A stretch of DNA of 5,205 nt, taken from NCBI GenBank assembly GCA_035708065.1, contig DASSTC010000019.1:1-5205 (forward strand). Reading direction: 5' to 3'. This document shows, one piece after another, positions 1 through 5,205 of this stretch; within the stretch, counting starts at the first letter, position 1, and every line of letters begins with the position of its first letter. A program made the position numbers and the translations under genes. The DNA comes from JAICUY01 sp035708065. Lineage in GTDB: Bacteria > Chloroflexota > Limnocylindria > QHBO01. The notes beneath the pieces are model-generated. The model was given only the letters and a program-made list of their open reading frames with translations, searched no databases and was not told the DNA's origin.

Positions 1-303
1 GACCTCTACCGGCCGAACGGCATCTACGGGGCCTTCAACTGGCGTGGTGTCGTGGCGTTGCTCATCGGCGGCATCCTGGCGGTGGGCGGTGCGTACACCG
101 CGCCGGGGACCCAGGGACCGTTCCCGGCGAACGGGATCATCGGCTTCCTGCACATCCAGCTGCCGTGGGGCGGGTACCTGTACGACTACAGCTGGATCAT
201 CGGGCTGGTGGTGGCCTTCCTGGCCTACTGGGTCCTGGCGGTCATCTTCCCGGAGCGGACCGTCGAGCCGGAGCCGGAGACCTACTCGGCCGAGCCCGCC
301 TAG
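1..303 (+). CDS. NCS1-family nucleobase:cation symporter (cytosine/purine permease-like), C-terminal part
   Basis: This is the last 100 codons of an inner-membrane permease; the reading frame is open to the left edge, so the start lies outside the window, and it ends at TAG 301-303. The visible part begins with a short hydrophilic segment DLYRPNGIYGAFNW, resembling the 'LYRxxGxYxxFNW' loop found near the C-terminus of NCS1 transporters (cytosine, uracil, allantoin and thiamine-precursor permeases). Two hydrophobic segments follow at about residues 17-33 and 66-83 of the visible part, then an acidic, proline-rich tail (ERTVEPEPETYSAEPA) that would be cytoplasmic. Such proteins import a nucleobase or related compound with Na+ or H+; the substrate cannot be read from this fragment. 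The gene is convergent with the antiporter gene to its right and shows no functional link to it. Family assignment is fairly likely; another APC-superfamily permease is the main alternative. Confidence 0.72.
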   Translation, partial: DLYRPNGIYGAFNWRGVVALLIGGILAVGGAYTAPGTQGPFPANGIIGFLHIQLPWGGYLYDYSWIIGLVVAFLAYWVLAVIFPERTVEPEPETYSAEPA

Positions 304-345
304 ACCCGCTCACGTCGCGGGCGCATCGCCCGCTCGCCACCACAC

Positions 346-383
346 GGACCGGGGTCCTCGCACGAGGATCCCGGTCCTCGTTT
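346..383 (+). terminator. GC-rich hairpin between convergent genes, probable intrinsic terminator
   Basis: Bases 346-359 pair with 364-377 to give a 14-base-pair stem (13 Watson-Crick pairs plus one G-T at 354/369) closed by the four-base loop GCAC. In the plus-strand transcript the odd pair is G-U; in the minus-strand transcript it becomes a C-A mismatch, so the hairpin suits the permease transcript better. A short T run (381-383) follows a few bases later, which is weak for a classical terminator but common in high-GC genomes. The stem starts 43 bases after the permease stop and lies 6 bases beyond the antiporter stop, so it could serve both directions. Folding energy was not calculated. 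Confidence 0.6.
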
Positions 384-1621
384 CAGCCGGCGGAGGCGAT
401 CTCGCCTCCTGGCCGTTCGTGCGCAGGTGGAGGTCCACTCGGCACGTCAAACGCTTCGGCGGGCTCGGCAGAACGCAGCAGGTACGGGAGGAACGGCGGC
501 ACGATCAGCGTGGTCAGGATCGCCATGCCGACGACCACCGAGTAGAGCTGGCCGTCGATCGCGCCCATCGACAGGCCGAGCCCGGCGACCACGATCCCGA
601 CCTCGCCGCGCGGGACCATGCCCCAGCCCACAGCGACCGCGCGCCGTGCGCCGAGGTCGACCGAGCCCAGGAAGGCGCCGACGAACTTAGCGAAGATCGC
701 AAGCAGCGTGACGCCCAGCAGGATCGCGACGGCATTCCACGACCCGAGTCCGGCGAGGTCGACCTGCGCCCCGATGAACCCGAAGAAGAACGGCGTGAAG
801 AAGGCCGCTACCGGCGCCACTTCCTGCTCGAGCGCCTCCTTCTCGCTCGACTCGCCGACCACCATGCCCGCCAGGAAGGCGCCGATGATCGCCGCCAGGC
901 CGATGGCCGCGGCCAGCGCCGCCAGCCCGAGCATGACGATCATGCCGGGCAGGAATGGCGTTTCGGCGAAGCGCGGCATGGTCAGCAGCGAGCGCCGCCG
1001 GCTGAGGATCCGCGTGCCGCCGATGACGACGATCGCGATGAAGGCGATCGACAGGGCCAGCAGCGTGACGATCCGACCCACGCTGACGCTGCCATCGGCC
1101 ACACCCGACGCCACGGCCAGGATCACCAGGCCGAGCACGTCGTCGACGACGGCGGCGCCGAGGATGATCCGGCCGCTCACCGTGTGCAGCGCACCGAAGT
1201 CCGAGAGCACCTTCGAGGTGATCCCGACCGACGTGGCGGTCAGCGCCGCGCCCAGGAACAGGGCGACGTGCAGCTGCGCGCCGAACAGCTCCGCGAGCAG
1301 GAAGCCGCTGGCCAGCGGGAAGATGACGCCCAGCGTCGCGACCAGCAGCGCCGAGCGACCGACGGTCATCAGATCACCGAGCCGCGTGCCGAGCCCCACC
1401 TGGAAGAGCAGCAGCACGACGCCGATCTCGGCGAACAGCGCCGTCTCGCTGGTCACATGGAACAGGTTGACGACCGCGGGCCCGACCAGCACGCCGCCGA
1501 GGATCTCGCCGATCACCGCCGGTTGACCGATGCGCTTGAAGATCTCGTCGCCAACCTTGGCCGCGACGAGCAGGACGAAGAGCTGGGTCAGGATCGCGGC
1601 TGCGTCTTGGGCGGACTCCAC
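383..1621 (-). CDS. CPA2-family Na+/H+ antiporter, NapA type
   Basis: This encodes a 412-residue membrane protein with about 12-13 hydrophobic segments across residues 10-382, the size and plan of a sodium/hydrogen exchanger transport domain. Family motifs are clear: GQPAVIGEILGGVLVGP (32-48), TATSVGIT (128-135) for the unwound crossover helix, and VVDDVLG (158-164), whose D160-D161 match the paired aspartates that bind Na+ and H+ in Thermus NapA and E. coli NhaA. K312 in an AKFVG context probably matches the lysine of electrogenic members (K305 NapA, K300 NhaA). The family exchanges cytoplasmic Na+ or Li+ for external H+. Unlike KefB/KefC, it has no nucleotide-binding domain; a proline-rich tail of about 30 residues follows the last helix. 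The start is GTG at 1619-1621 without a clear Shine-Dalgarno; the first in-frame stop upstream is the TAG of the preceding ClC gene, 39 bases away, so no distant start is possible. It is probably the second gene of a ClC-antiporter operon. Ion specificity is inferred. Confidence 0.9.
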   Translation of the reverse strand: MESAQDAAAILTQLFVLLVAAKVGDEIFKRIGQPAVIGEILGGVLVGPAVVNLFHVTSETALFAEIGVVLLLFQVGLGTRLGDLMTVGRSALLVATLGVIFPLASGFLLAELFGAQLHVALFLGAALTATSVGITSKVLSDFGALHTVSGRIILGAAVVDDVLGLVILAVASGVADGSVSVGRIVTLLALSIAFIAIVVIGGTRILSRRRSLLTMPRFAETPFLPGMIVMLGLAALAAAIGLAAIIGAFLAGMVVGESSEKEALEQEVAPVAAFFTPFFFGFIGAQVDLAGLGSWNAVAILLGVTLLAIFAKFVGAFLGSVDLGARRAVAVGWGMVPRGEVGIVVAGLGLSMGAIDGQLYSVVVGMAILTTLIVPPFLPYLLRSAEPAEAFDVPSGPPPAHERPGGEIASAG

Positions 1622-1660
1622 ACCGCGAGGATACGCCGCGCGTTTGGGCGGCGGCCGCTT

Positions 1661-3553
1661 CTAGGCAGACCGTTCGGCCGCGAAATAGGCTCGAACGGCC
1701 GCCTCAGCGTCGGCCGAGGCCAGGACCGTCAGACGATCCGCCGCCTGGAACGCCGTCGTGGCGCGCGGGAAGAGGACCTCGCCGTCGCGCAGCACGGAAA
1801 CGACCAGCGTTCCGGCGGGCAGGCGCGCCGCCGAGAGCGTGACTCCGATCAGGGCGGACGACGGCTGGACGGCGACCTCGAACAGCGACGTCTCCGGGGG
1901 CAGCGCGGTCACGCGTCGCACCGACTGGCGAAGCGTCGACTTGTACGTGCGCACGACATCGCGCATGGCGAGCTCGCCGACGCGCCTGCCGTCCTCGACC
2001 ACCGGCGCCGATGGGACGCCGGCGTCGGTGAGCGCCTCCAGGGCCTCGTCGAGCGGCTGGCCCGGTGCAAGCGTCAGGGCATCGCTCGGTGGCGCACCAC
2101 CGGCCGGCGCCATTGCGTCGCGCACCGATAGCGAGGAGAGCAGCGGGAACGAGAGGCGCACCCGGTGGGCCGGCGACGCTGCCCGGTTGGGCAGCTGCGC
2201 ACGATAGATCGTCCGATCCCCGACCAGCGCGGTCGACAGCGCCACCGCGATCATCGCCGGGGCGAGCAGCGACAGGTTGCCGGTCATCTCGGCCACCATC
2301 AGCATCACCGCCAGCGGCGCGTGGGCAATGCCGCCGAACAGGGCCATCATCCCGACGATCACGAACGGCGCGGGATCCGCCGGCAGCCCGGGCAGCACGT
2401 CGAACGAGACGCGCCAGACGGCCGCGCCGACGAAGCCGCCGATCACCATCCCAGGCCCGAAGATCCCGCCCGATCCGCCGGAGCCGATCGACAGGCCGGT
2501 CGCGACGATCTTGGCGAACGGCAGTGCGAGCACCACCCACAGTGGCAGGCCGAGCAGCTGCTGGCTCATCCCGACCTGGACCCAGCCGTAGCCGGTGTGC
2601 AGCACCTGTGGCAGCGCCAGGCCGATGACCCCCACCAGCAGGCCGCCGACGGCGGGCTTGACCCAGCGTGGCAGGCGAAGCCGATGGAACACATCGGTCA
2701 GGCCGTAGAAGGCCTTGGAGTACACGATGCCGACCAGGCCGCAGGCGATGCCAAGGGCCGCGAAGTACGGCAGCTGGATCGGCGAATCGAGGGCGATGCC
2801 CGGCTGGGCACCGAAGATCGGCTCGAAGCCGAAGAACGCTCCGAAGATGGTGTAGCCCACGATCGAGGCGATGAGGGCGGGAATGATCGCCTCGACCTCG
2901 AGGTCATGCAGGTAGAGGATCTCGGCCGCCATTACGGCGCCGCCGAGCGGTGCGCGGAAGATCGCACCGATGCCCGCGCCCATGCCGGCCGCCACCGCGA
3001 TTCGCCGATCCTGCGCCGACAGGCGCAGCCAGGTGGCCAGCAACGAGCCGAAGCCGGCCGAGATCTGGGCCGCGGGTCCCTCGCGGCCACCGGAGCCGCC
3101 GCTGCCGATGGTGATCGCCGACGCCAGCAGCTTGATCGGCGGGATCCGCGCCCGGACTCGGCCGCCATGGTGATGAATCGCGTCGATGGCCGCGTCGGTG
3201 CCATGACCCTCGGCCTCGGGCGCCAGCGTGAAGACGATCACGCCGGAGAGCAGCCCACCGAGCGCGACGACGATCGGAAGCAGCAGCGGCACGCCGCCAC
3301 CCGGCACGATGCCGGTGCCGCCTTCGCCGATCGGCACCGGGGGCAGGTAGCCGACGATCCCACCCAGCAAGAGATGCGTGGCGAGCTGGAGCGCGGCGAA
3401 GAAGAGCGCGGCACCACCGCCCGCCACCACCCCGATGACCGTGCTCAGGATCGCCCACTTGGCGAGGTAGGCCTGTCCCTCGAATCCGCTGCCGCCTCCC
3501 CTCCCGGGCATCGCCGCGGAGAGTCGGCCGAGGATTCCGTTGCTCATGCTCAC
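1661..3553 (-). CDS. ClC-family chloride channel/transporter with CBS and RCK_C (TrkA_C) tail
   Basis: This encodes 630 residues. Residues 28-450 form the ClC membrane domain, which moves Cl- or other anions through a dimeric protein with one pore per subunit. Signature segments are present in order: G116-H-G-T-D120 in place of GSGIP, G156-R-E-G-P160 with the gating glutamate E158, G363-I-F-G-P367, and Y450, probably the pore tyrosine (Y445 in CLC-ec1). Aligning with CLC-ec1 from the GREGP motif puts I212 where that exchanger has its internal proton glutamate E203. The cytoplasmic tail holds one CBS-like repeat (about 474-540, VRDAMA ... SAPVVEDGRRVGELAMRDVV) and then an RCK_C-like domain (about 553-626), suggesting control by a ligand. 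The start is GTG 3551-3553; ATG 3545-3547, two codons in, is equally possible since neither has a strong ribosome site. The stop is TAG 1661-1663. It is probably first in an operon with the NapA-type antiporter. Family is certain; channel or exchanger mode is not. Confidence 0.93.
   Translation of the reverse strand: MSMSNGILGRLSAAMPGRGGGSGFEGQAYLAKWAILSTVIGVVAGGGAALFFAALQLATHLLLGGIVGYLPPVPIGEGGTGIVPGGGVPLLLPIVVALGGLLSGVIVFTLAPEAEGHGTDAAIDAIHHHGGRVRARIPPIKLLASAITIGSGGSGGREGPAAQISAGFGSLLATWLRLSAQDRRIAVAAGMGAGIGAIFRAPLGGAVMAAEILYLHDLEVEAIIPALIASIVGYTIFGAFFGFEPIFGAQPGIALDSPIQLPYFAALGIACGLVGIVYSKAFYGLTDVFHRLRLPRWVKPAVGGLLVGVIGLALPQVLHTGYGWVQVGMSQQLLGLPLWVVLALPFAKIVATGLSIGSGGSGGIFGPGMVIGGFVGAAVWRVSFDVLPGLPADPAPFVIVGMMALFGGIAHAPLAVMLMVAEMTGNLSLLAPAMIAVALSTALVGDRTIYRAQLPNRAASPAHRVRLSFPLLSSLSVRDAMAPAGGAPPSDALTLAPGQPLDEALEALTDAGVPSAPVVEDGRRVGELAMRDVVRTYKSTLRQSVRRVTALPPETSLFEVAVQPSSALIGVTLSAARLPAGTLVVSVLRDGEVLFPRATTAFQAADRLTVLASADAEAAVRAYFAAERSA
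1676..2134 (-). other. Cytoplasmic regulatory tail of the ClC protein: CBS repeat followed by RCK_C-like domain
   Basis: Residues 474-540 (bases about 1934-2134) have the CBS pattern: an opening VRDAMA, a 'dALTLAPGQPLDEALEAL' strand-helix, the 'GVPSAPVVED' strand, and a closing 'GRRVGELAMRDVVRTY'. CBS modules usually pair and bind adenine nucleotides; only one repeat is seen, so pairing across the dimer is likely. Residues 553-626 (about 1676-1897) carry the RCK_C/TrkA_C pattern: 'LIGVTLSAARLPAGTLVVSVLRDGEVLFPRATTAFQAADRLTVLA' in pieces, matching the 'G..L.el.lp.g.lvv.i.R.g....P.g.t.l..gD.l.v.g' profile. RCK_C domains sit in K+ channels and antiporters and can bind ligands such as cyclic di-AMP; no ligand is shown here. 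Confidence 0.75.
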
Positions 3554-3628
3554 GAGTCTAGAGAGCGGCCGCGGTGCCGATCCAGCCAGCCTGCGCCCGT
3601 ATCATTCGTCGATGGAGCCGCCCGACCG
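3554..3628. promoter_or_regulatory. Divergent intergenic region driving the ClC-antiporter operon and the YbaL-type antiporter
   Basis: These 75 bases separate two divergent genes, so promoters for both should lie here or just inside the genes. On the plus strand TATCAT at 3600-3605 resembles a -10 box and would place a transcript start near 3612, but no convincing -35 box lies at the expected distance (3577-3582 reads CCGATC). No good sigma-70 pair was found for the minus strand. The region also contains the palindrome GCGGCCGC (3565-3572) next to TCTAGA (3557-3562). The TATCAT call is weak; the promoter role of the region as a whole follows from gene orientation. Confidence 0.4.
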
Positions 3629-3632
3629 ATGA
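3612..3632 (+). CDS. Possible six-codon leader peptide (MEPPDR) overlapping the antiporter start
   Basis: ATG at 3612-3614 opens a frame of six codons, MEPPDR, ending at TGA 3630-3632. That stop overlaps the ATG of the YbaL-type antiporter as ATGA, the classic arrangement for translational coupling. The candidate -10 at 3600-3605 would put the transcript start almost on this ATG, which could make it leaderless. There is no separate ribosome site for it and such short frames occur by chance, so it may not be translated. Confidence 0.15.
   Translation: MEPPDR
3614..3617 (+). promoter_or_regulatory. Candidate Shine-Dalgarno GGAG for the YbaL-type antiporter
   Basis: GGAG at 3614-3617 lies 11 bases before ATG 3629, slightly further than the usual 5-9. 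It is the only purine-rich match nearby and supports ATG 3629; upstream in the same frame there is no ATG, GTG or TTG close by (codons read GTA, TCA, TTC, GTC, GAT, GGA). Confidence 0.4.
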
Positions 3633-5205
3633 CCGGTGGCCTCGGCCTGACGCTCTTCGCGGCGCTCGGCGCCGCGTTGATCCTCGGTGCCGTCGCGCAT
3701 CGGCTGCGCCTGCCGCCCATGTTCGGCTATATCGTGGCCGGGCTGGTCGTCGGTCCGTTCACCCCCGGCGTGGTCGCCGATCGCGAGCGCGTCCTCGAGC
3801 TGGCCGACATCGGCGTGGCGCTGCTGATGTTCAGCATCGGTTTGCGCTTCAGCCTGCGCGAGCTGGCATCGGTCGGTCGACTGGTGCTCATCGGTGCACC
3901 GATCCAGGTGGCGATCACCATGGCGCTCGGCACCGTCGCCGCCCTGCTGCTCGGACGCGAGCTGGTCGAGTCGCTGTTCGTCGGCGCGATCGTCAGCATC
4001 TGCTCGAGCGTCGTGCTGGTGAAGGTCGCCGGCGAGTCGGTGCTCGAGACGCTGCTCTCCGGACGGATCGCGCTCGGCTGGTCGATCGTGCAGGACCTGA
4101 TCACCGTCGTGCTGGTCGTCGTGCTGTCGGCGCTGGCCGTCGAGTCCCCCTCGCCGCTGCTCGACGCGCTGCGCTCGACGGCCATCGCCCTCGGCTTCGT
4201 GGCGGTCGTCGTGCTGCTCGGGTCGCGGGTGTACACGGCGCTGCTCGAGCGGGTGGCGCGGCTCGGGTCGCGCGAGCTGTTCATCGTGGCGGTTGCGCTC
4301 ATCGCGATCGGCACCGCGTACAGCGCCTCGGCGCTCGGCGTGTCGGTGGCCCTCGGCGCATTCATCGCCGGCCTGGCGCTCGCCGAGTCGGATCTCGCCG
4401 CGAGCGTGCTCGGCGAGGTCGTGCCGCTGCGCGAGCTCTTCGCCACCGTCTTCTTCGTGTCGATCGGGATCCTGCTGCAGCCCTCGGCGGTCCTCACCGG
4501 CTGGCCGATCATCCTGCTGCTGCTGGCGCTCATCATCGCGGGCAAGTGGCTGCCGATCTTCGGGATCGTGACCGCCGCCGGCCATCGCCCCGCGGTCGCC
4601 GCACGTGCCGCAGGCCTGATCGCGCAGAGCGGCGAGTTCAGCTTCGTGCTGGCCACCGCGGGTCTGTCGGTCGGCGCCATCGACCCCGAGACGTTTTCGC
4701 TGGCGATGGAGGCAACGGTGTTCTCGATCCTGCTGGCGGGTCCGGTCTTCTACGGCTCCGGGCGCCTGGCCGATGCCCTCGAGCGCCGCGCCTCACGCGT
4801 CCCGGAGCGACTCGAGGATTTGCACCCGCCGCGACGGCACGCCGTCGTGCTCGGCTACGGGCGCGTCGGCCGCCAGATCGGGCGCATGCTCGAGTCGCGG
4901 TCGTTTCCGTGGATGGCGGTCGACGTCGACTTCCCGCTCGTGCGCCGCTCCCGAGGCGCCGGCGCGCCGGTGATCTACGGCGATGCGGGCACGCCCTCGA
5001 TCCTCGACGCGGCCGGGATCGCCGATGCCAGGCTGCTGATCATCGCCCACCCCGATGCGATGGCCGCCCGGCAGGCGGTCGCCCATGCGCGCCGCAGCAA
5101 CCCGCGGATCGAGATCGTGGCGCGGTCACATTCCGAGGCCGACGAGGCCGAGCTGCGACGGCTCGGCGTCGCACGCGTGGTCATCGCCGAGCGGCAGGTC
5201 GGCGA
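3629..5205 (+). CDS. CPA2 cation/proton antiporter, YbaL/KefB type, with TrkA_N domain (3' end beyond window)
   Basis: This frame runs from ATG 3629 to the right edge without a stop, giving 525 visible residues; YbaL of E. coli is about 560, so most of the protein is present. Residues 5-380 form the membrane exchanger domain with about 12 helices. The region 37-78 (AGLVVGPFTPGVVAD, then ELADIGVALLMFSIGL) is strikingly like YbaL. Other family marks are SICSSVVLVK (123-132), VQDL with Q155-D156 in the ion-binding helix, SRELF (214-218), ALGAFIAGLALAESD (241-255), FFVSIGILL (275-283), K306 in AGKWL, and AQSGEFSFVLA (332-342). From about 403 a TrkA_N/RCK_N Rossmann domain begins: G409-Y-G-R-V-G414, acidic D432/D434 ending the second strand, and YGDAGTPSILDAAGI (450-464). 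Such proteins export K+ or Na+ for H+ and are gated by nucleotides or thiol adducts. It is divergent from the ClC operon. The family is secure; cation and ligand are not known. Confidence 0.92.
   Translation, partial: MTGGLGLTLFAALGAALILGAVAHRLRLPPMFGYIVAGLVVGPFTPGVVADRERVLELADIGVALLMFSIGLRFSLRELASVGRLVLIGAPIQVAITMALGTVAALLLGRELVESLFVGAIVSICSSVVLVKVAGESVLETLLSGRIALGWSIVQDLITVVLVVVLSALAVESPSPLLDALRSTAIALGFVAVVVLLGSRVYTALLERVARLGSRELFIVAVALIAIGTAYSASALGVSVALGAFIAGLALAESDLAASVLGEVVPLRELFATVFFVSIGILLQPSAVLTGWPIILLLLALIIAGKWLPIFGIVTAAGHRPAVAARAAGLIAQSGEFSFVLATAGLSVGAIDPETFSLAMEATVFSILLAGPVFYGSGRLADALERRASRVPERLEDLHPPRRHAVVLGYGRVGRQIGRMLESRSFPWMAVDVDFPLVRRSRGAGAPVIYGDAGTPSILDAAGIADARLLIIAHPDAMAARQAVAHARRSNPRIEIVARSHSEADEAELRRLGVARVVIAERQVG
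4835..5205 (+). other. TrkA_N (RCK_N) nucleotide-binding domain of the YbaL-type antiporter, truncated by window
   Basis: Residues from about 403 onward switch from membrane helices to a soluble Rossmann fold. The first strand and glycine loop read HAVVLGYGRVG, the GxGxxG signature for NAD(H) or AMP-type ligands; the second strand ends in VDVD, whose acidic residues usually hold the ribose. The GDA motif (451-453) and the helix after it follow the usual TrkA_N order, then a strand RLLIIAHPD (468-476) and IEIVARS (494-500). The last visible residues (VVIAERQVG) are near the end of the domain, so any RCK_C domain would lie beyond the edge. Confidence 0.88.

Noticed and set aside
618..1526. Plus-strand open frame of 302 codons opposite the NapA-type antiporter
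   Set aside because: Antisense to a motif-complete antiporter; Ser/Thr/Pro/Arg-rich without a domain.
1622..1660. Possible separate promoter or terminator between the ClC and NapA-type genes
   Set aside because: The 39-base gap holds only the GCGGCCGC palindrome and GC-rich sequence; no hairpin with a T tract and no -10/-35 pair was found, so one transcript is the simpler reading.
44..2131. Very long plus-strand open frame of 695 codons across the antiporter and the ClC 3' end
   Set aside because: It lies antisense to two well-recognised transporter genes and overlaps the permease in another frame. Its product is a low-complexity run of Arg, Asp, Glu, Gln and His, the usual mirror of hydrophobic codons in GC-rich DNA, with no recognisable domain.
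1704..2540. Minus-strand frame of 278 codons inside the ClC gene
   Set aside because: It overlaps the ClC coding frame on the same strand, is Arg/Gly/Ala-rich, and the ClC frame explains the sequence fully.
3602..4585. Minus-strand open frame of 327 codons opposite the YbaL-type antiporter
   Set aside because: Same antisense artefact: Asp/Glu/His/Arg/Gln-rich and no domain, while the opposite strand carries a clear antiporter with family motifs.
3727..4680. Minus-strand open frame of 317 codons, Ser/Thr/Ala/Arg-rich
   Set aside because: Another shadow of the antiporter gene; its composition is a codon-position artefact and no motif is visible.
4793..5086. Minus-strand open frame of 97 codons opposite the TrkA_N domain
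   Set aside because: Antisense to a clear Rossmann domain with GxGxxG; no ribosome site or domain of its own was seen.

Overview
This is a GC-rich window (roughly two-thirds G+C by eye) with closely packed genes and GTG as well as ATG starts. It suggests a high-GC bacterium, for example an actinobacterial or Chloroflexota-type genome. No rRNA or other phylogenetic marker is present, so the lineage is a guess. I see no mobile element, tRNA, rRNA or CRISPR array, and no stretch over 300 bases lacks a gene.

Layout, left to right: (1) bases 1-303, plus strand, the last 100 codons of an NCS1-type nucleobase/cytosine permease cut by the window edge; (2) 304-382, a short convergent intergenic gap with a strong GC hairpin that probably ends transcription; (3) 383-1621, minus strand, a 412-residue CPA2 cation/proton antiporter of the NapA type, with the Asp-Asp and Lys residues of electrogenic Na+/H+ exchangers; (4) 1661-3553, minus strand, a 630-residue ClC anion transporter or channel with a cytoplasmic tail of one CBS repeat plus an RCK_C (TrkA_C)-like domain, lying 39 bases upstream of the antiporter and probably co-transcribed with it; (5) 3554-3628, a 75-base divergent intergenic region; (6) 3629 to the right edge, plus strand, a second CPA2 antiporter of the YbaL/KefB type with a C-terminal TrkA_N (RCK_N) nucleotide-binding domain, cut by the window end.

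Genes 3, 4 and 6 read as an ion and pH homeostasis cluster. A sodium/proton exchanger and a chloride pathway sit in one transcription unit, and a ligand-gated potassium/proton-type antiporter is transcribed divergently from it. Moving chloride alongside an electrogenic cation exchanger could balance charge during salt, osmotic or pH stress; this is inference from the neighbourhood.

The points most worth a second look are the ClC protein's non-canonical ion-path residues (His at the central-serine position, Ile at the internal-glutamate position), its CBS plus RCK_C tail beside a neighbour carrying RCK_N, and a pair of near-identical inverted octamer-plus-TAG motifs placed exactly at the two ends of the ClC gene. 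The window otherwise looks like recognisable transporter families; I do not see convincing evidence for an entirely new system.
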